The notes: generated by a model not told the origin, from the letters alone. Positions 26,124-35,204 are shown, numbered from the stretch's first letter. The stretch is 64,000 bases of DNA from an uncultured Cohaesibacter sp. (GCF_963666525.1 NZ_OY762905.1:2831501-2895500), one strand, 5' to 3'. Numbers and translations: made by a program.

Positions 26124-27536
26124 TTACTTACTGGGCAGGAACCAGTTTGCCGCGTTCTGATAGCAGACATCGCGGACCATCTTGTCCAGCAGCTCCGGAT
26201 CATTGGGCACATAGCCGGTTTCGACCCAGCGGCCGACCATCTGGCAGACCAGACGGCGGAAATACTCATGCCGCGGGAAGGACAGGAAGGAGCGGCTGTC
26301 GGTCAGCATGCCGATGAAGTGCGAGAACAGGCCCATCTGCGAAAGATGGGTCATCTGGCGCTCCATGCCATCGAGCTGGTCGTTGAACCACCAGCCAGAG
26401 CCTGCCTGCACCTTGCCGGCAATTTCGCCATCCTGGAAGTTGCCTGCCGTGGAGACGATCACTTCGTTGAAGGCCGAATTGAGGTGGTAGAGAATGGTCT
26501 TGGGCAGGTGGCCATCCCGATCCATTTCGCCCAGCAGGCCATTGAGTTCGACGGCGATCGGACGATCATTGATGGAATCGCCGCCAACATCGGCTCCGAT
26601 GGACTGGAACAGGCGATGGTTGTTGTTGCGCACGGCACCGATATGCAGCTGCATGACCAGTTTGCGGTCGTAATAGGCCTTGGACAGGTCTACGAACATG
26701 GTGGTCTGGAACTGAGCGATCTCTAGCTCGGAGAGCGTTCCACCGGTCAGGCGCCTGGCGATAATGGCGTCAAGGGTTGCTGCATCGACCGGCTTGGCAT
26801 AGCGCAGGATTTCGATGCCGTGGTCGGTTGCCTTGCAGCCGTGCGCCACAAAATGGTCGAGGCGCTCGATAAGAGCCTTGATCAGCGAGGTATAGCTGTC
26901 GACGGAATAACCGACCACCTTGGCCAGATCATCGAGAAAACCGGCAAAGCCAGGCAGGTCGATCTTGTAGGCGGCATCCGGGCGGAAGCTCGGGGCAACG
27001 ATCATGTCGTCAAGGCTGGCATCTGCTGTCATCTGCTTGTGGAAGGCCAGATCGTCGCATGGCGCGTCGGTGGTGCCTACAAACTCGACCTTGAACTGGC
27101 GCAGCAGGCCCCGGGCGGAGTGGCTGTCTTCAGCCAGCATGCCATTGGCCTTCTCCCAGATCGCATCGGCGGTTTTCGGCGAAAGGCATTCCGTGATGCC
27201 GAACGCCCGCTGCAGTTCCAGATGGGTCCAGTGATAGAGCGGATTGCCGAAGCATTTCGGCATCACCTGGGCAAAGGCATCGAACTTTTCCCTGAAGGAA
27301 GCTGCACCCGAGACCTTTTCTTCCGGAACACCGGCCCAGCGCATGGCGCGCCATTTATAGTGGTCGCCCGCCAGCCAGACTTCGCCGATGGTTTCCCATT
27401 TCCTGTCATTGGCGATCTGTTCGGGAATGAGATGGTTGTGATAGTCGACGATCGGCAGGTGTTCCGCGACGTCATGATAGAGGTGACGGGCGGCTGCGGT
27501 ATCGAGCAGGAAATCTGGACCCAGAAATGGTTGCAT
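26124..27536 (-). CDS. uxaC: Glucuronate (uronate) isomerase
   Basis: A 470-residue enzyme that converts D-glucuronate to D-fructuronate (and galacturonate to tagaturonate) in the cytoplasm, the first intracellular step of this locus. It belongs to the amidohydrolase-fold UxaC family, with the HxH motif in VDYHNHLIPEQIA. The segment KWRAMRWAGVPEEKVSGAAS and the C-terminal SFLSFPRHEYFRRLVC are typical. Length is normal. I chose ATG 27536 because GGAG lies suitably upstream; an in-frame ATG six codons earlier is possible. A terminator-like hairpin separates it from uxuB. Confidence 0.95.
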   Translation of the reverse strand: MQPFLGPDFLLDTAAARHLYHDVAEHLPIVDYHNHLIPEQIANDRKWETIGEVWLAGDHYKWRAMRWAGVPEEKVSGAASFREKFDAFAQVMPKCFGNPLYHWTHLELQRAFGITECLSPKTADAIWEKANGMLAEDSHSARGLLRQFKVEFVGTTDAPCDDLAFHKQMTADASLDDMIVAPSFRPDAAYKIDLPGFAGFLDDLAKVVGYSVDSYTSLIKALIERLDHFVAHGCKATDHGIEILRYAKPVDAATLDAIIARRLTGGTLSELEIAQFQTTMFVDLSKAYYDRKLVMQLHIGAVRNNNHRLFQSIGADVGGDSINDRPIAVELNGLLGEMDRDGHLPKTILYHLNSAFNEVIVSTAGNFQDGEIAGKVQAGSGWWFNDQLDGMERQMTHLSQMGLFSHFIGMLTDSRSFLSFPRHEYFRRLVCQMVGRWVETGYVPNDPELLDKMVRDVCYQNAANWFLPSK

Positions 27537-27569
27537 GGTGTTTTCTCCTGTCATGAGCGGGGCTACATG

Positions 27570-27605
27570 AAAAACAAGCCTTCAGATCATCAGACCTGAA
27601 GGCTT
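27570..27605 (-). terminator. Intra-operon terminator/attenuator between uxuB and uxaC
   Basis: AAGCCTTCAG (27576-27585) and CTGAAGGCTT (27596-27605) form a perfect ten-base stem. On the minus strand it is followed by GTTTTT. The position, 40 bases before uxaC, suggests partial read-through or a separate uxaC promoter. Confidence 0.75.
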
Positions 27606-27633
27606 ACGTGTCGGGGCGAACTGTCTTGAAAGA

Positions 27634-29103
27634 TCAAGCAATCGCAGCGGCAACAGTCGCCTTCGCGCCGGTCTGGGCGAGGGTCGAATAGGTTGCCTTG
27701 ATGCGTGTTACGAAAGCCGGGTTGGAGGCCAGCTTTGCCGGGAAGATGGCATCCATCTGCAGAACACCGTTGATGTAGGCTTCCCAGTTTGGCAACTGCA
27801 GCGCCTTCTGGGCAATCTGGTCGGCCAGCGGGTCGTTGATAGGGGTTGGCTGACCCTTCTCGTCGGTACCGGTCATGAAGCGCAGCCATCCGGCAACGCC
27901 TAGCGCCAGCAGCGACCAGTCGGAGCCGTGATCGATGTGCCAGCTGATGGAGGCCAGCATGCGCTGTGGCAGTTTCTGGCTGCCATCAGAGGCGATCTGC
28001 GCGGTCTTGTGCTTGAGCTGGCTGTTGGAGAAGCGGGCGATCAGGGCGTCGGCATAGGCGTGCAGATCCACATCGCCGGGAACATGAAGCGTCGGCTGCT
28101 GTTCCCTGACCATCAGGGTGTGTGCGGCCTTCCTGTAGCTCTCGTCGCCCATGCAGGCGTCGATGGTTTCATAGCCGCCCAGATAGCCAAGGTAGGCGAG
28201 GAACGAATGGGCGCCGTTGAGGGTACGCAGTTTCATTTCCTCGAAAGGTTCGACGTCAGGTACGAACTGTGCGCCGACTTCTTCCCAAGCCGGACGGCCC
28301 TTGACGAAATTGTCTTCGATCACCCACTGGCGGAATGGTTCGCAGACGATGCCGTTCGGATCTTCCATGCCGCCGAGGGTTTCCTTGATCAGGGCGCGGC
28401 TCTCGTCAGTGAGGGCCGGAACGATCCGGTCGACCATGGAGCAAGGGAAGGTTACGTTCGCCTTGATCCACTTGGCCAGTTCGGCGTCGAGCTTCTCGAC
28501 AAAGCTGGTCACCGCCAACTGGCACAGCTTGCCGTTGGAAGGCAGGTTGTCGAGGCTGAGAATGGTGAACCCGTCAAGACCGGCATCACGACGACGACGC
28601 AGGGCTTCCACCAGAGCGCCAATGGCCGATTTCGGTGCGTGCGGGTGTTCGAGGTCGTGTTTGATCGCCGGGTTGCTTTCGTCCAGCTTGCCACCAGCCA
28701 GGCAGTAGCCCTTTTCCGTGATGGTCATGGAAACAATGGCCACGTCCTTTTCGAGGAACGGTGCAAAGAAGGCGTCCATGCCCCCGCGCTCGGGATGGGC
28801 AGTCTTGACGATGGAGCCGATGATGCGCAGGTTCGAGCCGGCGTCGCCGTGTTCCAGAACGCTGTAAAGATGGTCATTCTCTTCCAGCTGTCCGAAACGG
28901 TCGGCCCCGAACAGGATGTCGCTGACAACGACACCCCAGTCACTGGCCGGATGCTTCAGCAGGAAGTCCTGATGGTAGCTCATCCAGTGGGCGCGGGCGA
29001 AAGCGCCAAAGCCCAGATGGATGAGGCGCGGACGCAGACCCTTGCGGTCATAGTCGGGCAGTTGCGGGTTGCCCGGAGCGTTGAGCAAATCGGAAATGGT
29101 CAT
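27634..29103 (-). CDS. uxuB: Fructuronate reductase, mannitol dehydrogenase family
   Basis: A 489-residue polyol dehydrogenase-family enzyme that, in this setting, reduces D-fructuronate to D-mannonate with NADH. The N-terminal nucleotide-binding motif is HLGFGAFARAHWMSYHQDF. The catalytic region carries the Lys/Asn/His pattern in KLRTLNGAHSFLAYLGYLGG. Length fits the family. Mannitol dehydrogenase is the alternative by homology alone; UxuA, UxaC and the glucuronidase nearby favour UxuB. It follows the GH31 gene by 13 bases and is surely co-transcribed with it. Confidence 0.9.
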   Translation of the reverse strand: MTISDLLNAPGNPQLPDYDRKGLRPRLIHLGFGAFARAHWMSYHQDFLLKHPASDWGVVVSDILFGADRFGQLEENDHLYSVLEHGDAGSNLRIIGSIVKTAHPERGGMDAFFAPFLEKDVAIVSMTITEKGYCLAGGKLDESNPAIKHDLEHPHAPKSAIGALVEALRRRRDAGLDGFTILSLDNLPSNGKLCQLAVTSFVEKLDAELAKWIKANVTFPCSMVDRIVPALTDESRALIKETLGGMEDPNGIVCEPFRQWVIEDNFVKGRPAWEEVGAQFVPDVEPFEEMKLRTLNGAHSFLAYLGYLGGYETIDACMGDESYRKAAHTLMVREQQPTLHVPGDVDLHAYADALIARFSNSQLKHKTAQIASDGSQKLPQRMLASISWHIDHGSDWSLLALGVAGWLRFMTGTDEKGQPTPINDPLADQIAQKALQLPNWEAYINGVLQMDAIFPAKLASNPAFVTRIKATYSTLAQTGAKATVAAAIA

Positions 29104-29116
29104 GAAAATCTCCAGA

Positions 29117-31501
29117 TCAGAATGGCAACAGAGTGCCGGTTTCGTAATGTTGGCCGCAAACGGTCAACAGGCGGGCATCGCGGGTCGCAACACTGACCTT
29201 GCAGCCTTCAAGGGCCGGGTCGAACTGGCCGTCATGGTTCCAGTCGATATCAAGGGTGGTTGCGGTCTGCGTGACCGTGAACTTGGTCAGGCGATGGTTG
29301 CCCGAAAGAGCGTCCACATTGTCGACAGCGTCTTCATACACTTCAGCCTCGAACGAGCAGCTGCCCTGTCCGGGAAGCGGATAGACGACGATCTGGCGAC
29401 GCTGGCCGGCAACGGCACCGGAACGCTTGACACCTGGTGACAGGGTCAGCACCGTGCCTGCCTTGACGAACAGCGGAATGGAGCCCAGCGCCACCGGTAC
29501 GGTGACTTCCTGACCGCCATGGAAATATTCCCCGGACCAGAAGTCATAGTAGCCCACGCCATTGTCCGGCAGATAGATGGTGCGCGTCTTGGCTCCTTCT
29601 TCCACCACGTTGGCCACCAGCAGGTCGCGGCCGAGGAAGAAGTCATCGGTCGGCTCGTAGCAGCGCGCGTCATGTTCATGGTCGAGGAAGGTCGGCCGGA
29701 TCATCGGCTCGTCCTTGACCACGGCATCATGGAGCAGGGTGTAGAGATACGGCAGCAGTGTGTAACGCAGGTTGATGGCGTTGCGGATGTGGGCCGTCAC
29801 TTCCGGATACATCCACGGCTCGTTGACCGTCTGGTCATCGTTCCAGCTGTGAATGGTGAAGCGCGGGTGGAAGATACCGTTCTGGACCCAGCGCACGAAC
29901 AGTTCCGGATCCGGGCGGTCGCCCGAGAAGCCGCCGACGTCGTGGCCGACGTTGTAAAGGCCCGACAGGCTCATGCCGAGACCCATGCGGATGTTGTATT
30001 TGAGGCTGTTCCAGTTGGTGCGGTTGTCACCGGACCAGGTCTGGGCATAGCGCTGGATGCCCGGGCAGCCGGAACGGGAGATCAGATACGGGCGCTTTTC
30101 CGGTGCGAAATCCACCTGTGCGTCGTTGGAGGCGCGGGTCATCAGCAGCGGCTGGACCGGGCGGATGAGGTCGATCTCGATCGGATCGCCGAAACCTTCA
30201 CAGCGAGCCTGGCGGTCCCAGATCTCATATTCGTTGTTGTCGTTCCAGGTGCTGTTGATGCCATATTCCAGAAGGGCGGTCTTGACATTGTCGCGCCACC
30301 ATTTCTGGGTGTCCGGATTGGTGAAGTCCAGATGGCTGCCTTCGTCGTCCCAGAAGACGGAGCGTTCGGCCAGGCCGGTTTCGCTGTCCTTGACGAACAG
30401 GCCGAGATGGTCAACCTCGCCATAACGCGGATGGTCCTGCAAGAGGCAGGGTTTGATGTTGGCAATCAGCTCGAGACCGGCGTCGGCGAACACCTTGGCC
30501 ATGCCCTTTGCATCAGGCACCTTCTTGGTGTTCCAGTTGAACACATAGCGTTTCGGACCAATGGAGGTATAGCCTGAAGAGAGCTGGAAGCTGTCGCACG
30601 GGATGTCATGCTGCTGGATCAGGCGGACGAAGCCGTGCAGCTGCTCCTGCGCATTCGGTGCATCGGTGTAGGACATGGTCGAACCGGAATAGCCCAGCGA
30701 CCAGCGTGGCAGAAAGGCGGTGCCGCCCGTCAGCTGCGTGTGCGCCTTGCTCAGGTCCAGAATGGTCGGGCCGAGCGTGAAGTAGTAATCGAGATCCCCG
30801 TCTTCGGCGCGGTAGGAGCGGAACGGCTGATGATAGTTGTCCAGCTCGTTGCCCAGATCGAACCAGCAGGGGGCGAGGTTGTCATAGAACAGCGAATAGG
30901 ACAGGCCGCTTTCAAGCCGTGTGATGGTGAACGGCACATGCTTGTATAGCGGATCCGTGGAGCTGGCGTTGTAGCCCATGGCATCCAGATTGCGCATTTC
31001 AAAGCGGCGGCCGGAGCGTTCCAGCTCGCCCGACTTCTCGCCAAGGCCGTAGAATTTGTCCGTCTTGGCGCGGCGCAGGAAGTGGCTGTGGGCATGATCC
31101 TTGCGGCCCAGCATGTAGGCGCCGGTCGGGCGGTCTTCGGCTATCTGCTGCCAGTCGTCGCTGGTGCTGGCGCGGCCGAACCAGACAAGGCCAAGCGGCT
31201 TGCGCACGGTGACCTTCAGCAGATCGGTGGCAAGCGTAACGGTCTCATTCGACTGGTCGGTGGTGAAGGAGGGGCAGGAAAAGCCTTCCAGCGAGGCGCG
31301 ATTGCGGCCTTCCAGCGGGGCATTTCCGTTCGGAGCGACCGTCCAGCTGCGATCGAGGCGATAGCTGCCGTCCTTGAGAAGCTGAACGCGCGCCATGCGG
31401 TCTTCCAGAATATCGATCTGGAGACTGTGTCGCCCTTCCACTTCAAGAATGACACCTGTGGCCGTCTGGCTCTTGAGGGTCCATTTTTTCAGCTGATACA
31501 T
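29117..31501 (-). CDS. Glycoside hydrolase family 31 enzyme, cytoplasmic
   Basis: A 794-residue GH31 alpha-glycosidase. An N-terminal beta-sandwich (to about 240) is followed by a (beta/alpha)8 barrel and C-terminal beta domains. The catalytic nucleophile is the Asp of STWNDNNEYEIW (about residue 419) and the acid/base is the Asp of TWSGDNRTNW (about 494). The early barrel has WSLGYSGSTMSYTD and the motif GHDVGGFSG follows the acid/base. No signal peptide is present. The nucleophile motif differs from the common WxDMNEP of alpha-glucosidases, so specificity is open: alpha-glucoside, alpha-xyloside or an alpha-linked uronide are possible. Placement between TRAP genes and uxuB implies that it trims an imported uronate-containing glycoside. 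Confidence 0.88.
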   Translation of the reverse strand: MYQLKKWTLKSQTATGVILEVEGRHSLQIDILEDRMARVQLLKDGSYRLDRSWTVAPNGNAPLEGRNRASLEGFSCPSFTTDQSNETVTLATDLLKVTVRKPLGLVWFGRASTSDDWQQIAEDRPTGAYMLGRKDHAHSHFLRRAKTDKFYGLGEKSGELERSGRRFEMRNLDAMGYNASSTDPLYKHVPFTITRLESGLSYSLFYDNLAPCWFDLGNELDNYHQPFRSYRAEDGDLDYYFTLGPTILDLSKAHTQLTGGTAFLPRWSLGYSGSTMSYTDAPNAQEQLHGFVRLIQQHDIPCDSFQLSSGYTSIGPKRYVFNWNTKKVPDAKGMAKVFADAGLELIANIKPCLLQDHPRYGEVDHLGLFVKDSETGLAERSVFWDDEGSHLDFTNPDTQKWWRDNVKTALLEYGINSTWNDNNEYEIWDRQARCEGFGDPIEIDLIRPVQPLLMTRASNDAQVDFAPEKRPYLISRSGCPGIQRYAQTWSGDNRTNWNSLKYNIRMGLGMSLSGLYNVGHDVGGFSGDRPDPELFVRWVQNGIFHPRFTIHSWNDDQTVNEPWMYPEVTAHIRNAINLRYTLLPYLYTLLHDAVVKDEPMIRPTFLDHEHDARCYEPTDDFFLGRDLLVANVVEEGAKTRTIYLPDNGVGYYDFWSGEYFHGGQEVTVPVALGSIPLFVKAGTVLTLSPGVKRSGAVAGQRRQIVVYPLPGQGSCSFEAEVYEDAVDNVDALSGNHRLTKFTVTQTATTLDIDWNHDGQFDPALEGCKVSVATRDARLLTVCGQHYETGTLLPF

Positions 31502-31595
31502 AAGGGTCTCCCAAGCTTGAGCTATATCCTGCCGGTCCGGCTGGCAAGCTCATATGGTTGAATTGGTTTTTGGCTCTTGTCTCTCGGCATTCGGA

Positions 31596-31625
31596 GGGGT
31601 GGCGAGGGAAACCCTTCGCCACCCC
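31596..31625 (-). promoter_or_regulatory. Strong hairpin between dctM and the GH31 gene
   Basis: GGGGTGGCGA (31596-31605) pairs perfectly with TCGCCACCCC (31616-31625), with inner GGG-AAA-CCC. There is no T tract, so an RNA stability or processing element is more likely than a terminator. Confidence 0.6.
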
Positions 31626-31640
31626 GGATCGTCGGAGGTC

Positions 31641-32951
31641 TTAGCCGCCGTAGCCCAGGAAGAAGCGGGGCAGAACCAGAGAGATCTCTGGAATGTAGGT
31701 GACGGCGAGCAGCAGCACGACCAGTACGCCATAGAATGGCAGCATCGGCTTGAGCACCTTGGAGATGGCCACCTTGCCGACGGAGCAGCCGATGAACAGG
31801 GCTGAACCAACCGGTGGCGTGCAGATGCCGATGCAGAGGTTGAAGGTCATCATAACACCGAAATGCACCGGATCCATGCCCAGATCCTCAACCACTGGCA
31901 GGAAGATCGGGGTGAAGATGAGGAGCGCCGGGGTCATGTCCATGAAGGTGCCGATGATCAGCAGGGCAATGTTCATGACCAGAAGGATGACATACGGGTT
32001 ATCGGAGATCGAAAGCAGGGCATCGGAGATGTAGAAAGGAATGTCCGAGAAGGCCATGGCCTTGGACATGCCGATCGAACAGCCGATCATCAGCAGCACG
32101 ATGGAGGTGGTAACCGCAGATTCCAGAATGATCTTTGGCAGGTCGCGAACCGTGATTTCACGATACCAGACGAGTGCCAGGAACAGGGTGTAGACAACCG
32201 CCACGGCAGAGGCTTCTGTCGCGGTGAAAATGCCGCCGATGATGCCGCCCATGATGATGATGATAAGGCCCAGCGGCAGGATGGCTGCCTTGGTCTTCTG
32301 GCACATTTCCGAGCGGGTCGGCCGTTCGGCAACGCCATAGCCGCGCCTCTTGGCGATGATGCCGGCAACGACCATCAGACCCAGGCCCATCAGGATGCCC
32401 GGCAGGTAACCGGCCACGAACAGCGCTGCAATCGAGGTGCCGCCGGTGATGAGCGAGTAGACGATGAAGGTGGTCGACGGCGGGATCAGAAGGCCGGTCG
32501 GGCAGGAGGCGATGTTGACGGCTGCGGAGTAGGCCGGATCATAGCCCTCTTTCTTCTGCAGCGGCGACATCACGCCACCAACTGCAGCGGCGGAGGCCAC
32601 GGCAGAGCCGGAAATGGCGCCGAACATCATGTTGGCCAGCACGTTGCAGTGGGCCAGCGAGCCCGGCAGACGGCCGCCGAGGATCTTGGCAAACTCGATG
32701 AGGCGCATGGCGATACCGCCACGGTTCATGATGTTGCCTGCCAGAATGAAGAAGGGGATCGCCAGCAGCGTGAAGCTGTCGAGACCGGATGCCATCTGCT
32801 GGGCGACGATGAAGATCGCCTGATCGAACGACATGTTGATCACCATGAAGGTGAACATGGTCGCGATGCCGATTGCGAAGGAAATTGGAACGCTGAATGC
32901 CATCAGGACGATGAAGATCGAAAACAGCGTGATAGTTGCTTGCCATTCCAT
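31641..32951 (-). CDS. TRAP large permease, DctM type, of the glucuronide locus
   Basis: A 436-residue large permease of about twelve helices. DctM landmarks are LLAIPFFILAGNIMNRGG, MFGAISGSAVASAAAVGG and LLIPPSTTFIVYSLI. Near the C-terminus it has FNLCIGICTPPVGSALFIG. It works with the DctQ subunit 27 bases upstream in the same operon and with the receptor encoded divergently at 34070. Splitting the receptor onto the other strand, with operators between, is a notable arrangement for one transporter. Confidence 0.92.
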   Translation of the reverse strand: MEWQATITLFSIFIVLMAFSVPISFAIGIATMFTFMVINMSFDQAIFIVAQQMASGLDSFTLLAIPFFILAGNIMNRGGIAMRLIEFAKILGGRLPGSLAHCNVLANMMFGAISGSAVASAAAVGGVMSPLQKKEGYDPAYSAAVNIASCPTGLLIPPSTTFIVYSLITGGTSIAALFVAGYLPGILMGLGLMVVAGIIAKRRGYGVAERPTRSEMCQKTKAAILPLGLIIIIMGGIIGGIFTATEASAVAVVYTLFLALVWYREITVRDLPKIILESAVTTSIVLLMIGCSIGMSKAMAFSDIPFYISDALLSISDNPYVILLVMNIALLIIGTFMDMTPALLIFTPIFLPVVEDLGMDPVHFGVMMTFNLCIGICTPPVGSALFIGCSVGKVAISKVLKPMLPFYGVLVVLLLAVTYIPEISLVLPRFFLGYGG

Positions 32952-32978
32952 GGTTTGAATACTCTCTCTTCGGTCCTG

Positions 32979-33506
32979 TTAGTCTTGTTCCGCCGGAGCT
33001 GTCGGGGTGGAAGCCTCTTCATTTTCGGCTTCGCTTTCCGGATCGAACAGTTCAACGATCAGTGCCGCACAATAGAAAAGCATCATGGCTCCCGAGAAGG
33101 GGATGGCACCATAGACATATCCCATTGGCAGGCGAAGGGCCGGGGTCATCTGGCCGGATTCGAGCGTCTTGAACATCAGCTCGAGACCGCCGTACAGCAT
33201 GACCACACCGGCAAAGGCGGCAACGATCAGGAGGACGAGGACGCGAATGTAGCGGACCGCCGGTCCGTCGATGATCAGCGTGACGATGTCGATTGCCAGA
33301 TGGCGCTTGAGACCCAATGTGTAAGCGGCCCCCACAAAGGCGACCCACATGAACAGGAAGCGGGCGATCTCGTCGGTGGTGGTGCTCGGTGTTCCAAGAA
33401 TGAAACGTGAGACCACCTGCCAGACAACGCAGACGACAAGGATGGTAAAGACCAGGACGGTCAGGGTTCCCAGAACCGCGTTTACCAGGCGAACAGCTTG
33501 TTTCAT
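32979..33506 (-). CDS. TRAP small permease, DctQ type, of the glucuronide locus
   Basis: A 175-residue, four-helix subunit. The DctQ pattern is visible as QVVSRFILGTPSTTTDEIAR and then FLFMWVAFVGAAY. The C-terminus is acidic and Pro/Ala-rich (EAENEEASTPTAPAEQD). It is the first gene of the minus-strand operon dctQ-dctM-GH31-uxuB, whose promoter must lie in 33507-33620 close to the palindrome at 33581. Confidence 0.9.
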   Translation of the reverse strand: MKQAVRLVNAVLGTLTVLVFTILVVCVVWQVVSRFILGTPSTTTDEIARFLFMWVAFVGAAYTLGLKRHLAIDIVTLIIDGPAVRYIRVLVLLIVAAFAGVVMLYGGLELMFKTLESGQMTPALRLPMGYVYGAIPFSGAMMLFYCAALIVELFDPESEAENEEASTPTAPAEQD

Positions 33507-33580
33507 GGCTGCACTCCAATAGCTGTTTATTCTAAACCCGAATAGGATCCGGGTGCGAAAGGACTGTCCGGCGGGAAGAA

Positions 33581-33592
33581 TTGGTTGGCCAA
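33581..33592. promoter_or_regulatory. Probable UxuR-type operator, site 1
   Basis: TTGGTTGGCCAA sits inside the 16-base palindrome AATTGGTTGGCCAATT (33579-33594), 75 bases before the minus-strand dctQ start. It fits TTGGNNNNCCAA, the shape of E. coli UxuR/ExuR half-sites (consensus core TTGGTATACCAA), and is placed to control the minus-strand operon. Binding is inferred. Confidence 0.6.
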
Positions 33593-33854
33593 TTTATCAA
33601 CAGCCTTATCCCGGCATGACAGCAAGTGGTCCAGCAACAAATTGGATAACAACTTTCCTCCAGTCGTTGTCGCCACTCGAAATCGAGGGATGCAGATCAG
33701 CGGCAAATCGGCCTGTCTTTGCTGCGGTTGCCGAAATAGTGCTTTATTTTCATGTTCTTAGCACTGCTCTTGGCTTGCGGGTAGCAAATTCGAAACAGAC
33801 TTGGTGTGCCATTCGGCATCTCTGTTGGCTATACACATCGCTCAAAAAACAAAA

Positions 33855-33866
33855 TTGGTCAACCAA
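33855..33866. promoter_or_regulatory. Probable UxuR-type operator, site 2
   Basis: TTGGTCAACCAA, a palindrome except for its central CA step, lies in an AT-rich tract 204 bases before dctP. It is identical to site 3, 53 bases downstream. It resembles the UxuR/ExuR core TTGGTNNACCAA. Confidence 0.7.
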
Positions 33867-33907
33867 AATAAAAATTGATTGACAAAAATTTCAAAATGGA
33901 GAATTGT

Positions 33908-33919
33908 TTGGTCAACCAA
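33908..33919. promoter_or_regulatory. Probable UxuR-type operator, site 3
   Basis: This is a second copy of TTGGTCAACCAA. A degenerate half-copy (TTGGTTAGACCAG, 33928-33940) follows nine bases later. The copies at 33855 and 33908 are about five helical turns apart, which would allow looping or cooperative binding. The rest of 33507-34069 shows no gene. Confidence 0.7.
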
Positions 33920-34069
33920 AAAGATGATTGGTTAGACCAGTCGTGGTGATTGTGGTCTGGGTACATTCCAGGTTGCGAAGATCCTGCGGTTGGGAAATCG
34001 GTGTCTCGCTCCTGCGTGGGGAGGCGCCAAGGCAAACAATCCGACTGAGACATCAATCGGGAGGGAAAA

Positions 34070-35050
34070 ATGACTCGTAAGCTTTCCATTATCAGTGCTG
34101 TTGTCGGCGCGGCTTTCGCACTGTCTGCAACTGCAGCAAGTGCTCTGACTTTGAAAATCAGCCACAACAACCCGGAAGATCATCCTGTTCACAAATCCAT
34201 GGAGTTCTTCGCGGATCGCGTTAAGGAACTGACCAATGGCGATGTGAAGATTCGTGTTTACGCCAACGCCCAGCTTGGCACCCAGCGCGAGTCCATGGAG
34301 CTGGTTCAGAATGGCACCCTTGCCATGGCAAAATCCAACGCTTCCGAGCTTGAAGCGTTCGAGGAATCCTACAGCGCGCTGAACCTGCCTTATCTGTTCA
34401 CCTCCGAAGATCACTTCTTCAAATCCCTCGGTGGCGAAATCGGCGATGACATCCTGATGTCTTCCAAGGACAAAGGCTTCATCGGTCTGACCTACTATTA
34501 TGAAGGCGCTCGCTCCTTCTATGCCAACAAGCCGATCAATACACCGGCTGACCTGAAAGGCATGAAGATCCGCGTGCAGCCGTCTCCTTCGGCCATCCGC
34601 ATGGTTGAGCTGCTTGGCGGCAACCCGACCCCGATCACCTGGGGTGAGCTCTACAGCGCTCTCAAACAGGGTGTTGTCGATGGCGCAGAAAACAACCCGA
34701 CTGCCATGACCACGGCTCGTCACGGTGAAGTGTCCAAGTTCTTCTCTTTGGATGAACACACCATGATCCCGTCCGTTCTGGTGATGTCGACCAAGAAATG
34801 GGATGCCCTGTCCGAAGATCAGCAGAAAGCCATCAAGCAGGCTGCCCATGAATCCATGGACTACCATCGTCAGCTGTGGAACGAAATCGTGACCACGGAA
34901 ATCGAAAAAGCCAAGTCTGAACTGGGCGTTGAATTTGTTCAGGTCGACAAGGCTCCGTTCATCGAGGCTGTCATGCCGATGCATGAAGAGCTGGCTGCCA
35001 AGTCTGCTCGTCTGGCTGACCTGATCGAACGCATCAAGGCTGTCAAATAA
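34070..35050 (+). CDS. TRAP solute-binding protein, DctP type, of the glucuronide locus
   Basis: A 326-residue periplasmic receptor. The signal peptide ends SATAASAL near residue 25. The ligand-Arg region is LKGMKIRVQPSPSA and the family pattern TWGELYSALKQGVVDGAENN follows. GGGAGGGAAAA precedes ATG 34070. Context points to glucuronate or a glucuronide as ligand. Membrane partners are encoded on the opposite strand behind the shared regulatory region. A terminator-like hairpin follows at 35120, so the receptor is probably made in excess. Confidence 0.93.
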   Translation: MTRKLSIISAVVGAAFALSATAASALTLKISHNNPEDHPVHKSMEFFADRVKELTNGDVKIRVYANAQLGTQRESMELVQNGTLAMAKSNASELEAFEESYSALNLPYLFTSEDHFFKSLGGEIGDDILMSSKDKGFIGLTYYYEGARSFYANKPINTPADLKGMKIRVQPSPSAIRMVELLGGNPTPITWGELYSALKQGVVDGAENNPTAMTTARHGEVSKFFSLDEHTMIPSVLVMSTKKWDALSEDQQKAIKQAAHESMDYHRQLWNEIVTTEIEKAKSELGVEFVQVDKAPFIEAVMPMHEELAAKSARLADLIERIKAVK

Positions 35051-35119
35051 CAACTGGCTGAAGACCAGTAGCATGGTCCCGGGGCGGGCTCTGGTCCGCC
35101 AAGGGAACACGACTTGAGG

Positions 35120-35146
35120 CATGGCGGGCCAAATCCGCCATGTTTT
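35120..35146 (+). terminator. Terminator/attenuator after the receptor gene
   Basis: CATGGCGG (35120-35127) pairs with CCGCCATG (35135-35142), followed by TTTT. It lies 70 bases after the receptor stop and before the real glucuronidase start, and would reduce transcription into the enzyme genes. Confidence 0.65.
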
Positions 35147-35204
35147 CCCGCCCTGCCCGGGCATGTCAGAAATAGGCAGGATCCAAAATCGACAGGATAT
35201 CCCG

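Noticed and set aside
31863-33410. Plus-strand frame of 515 codons opposite dctM and dctQ of the glucuronide locus
   Set aside because: It is low complexity (His/Asp/Gly/Arg) and antisense to real TRAP genes.
35121-35204. Longer glucuronidase start at 35121
   Set aside because: It would place a terminator hairpin (35120-35146) inside the gene and add a Pro/Cys tail; ATG 35205 has a better ribosome site.
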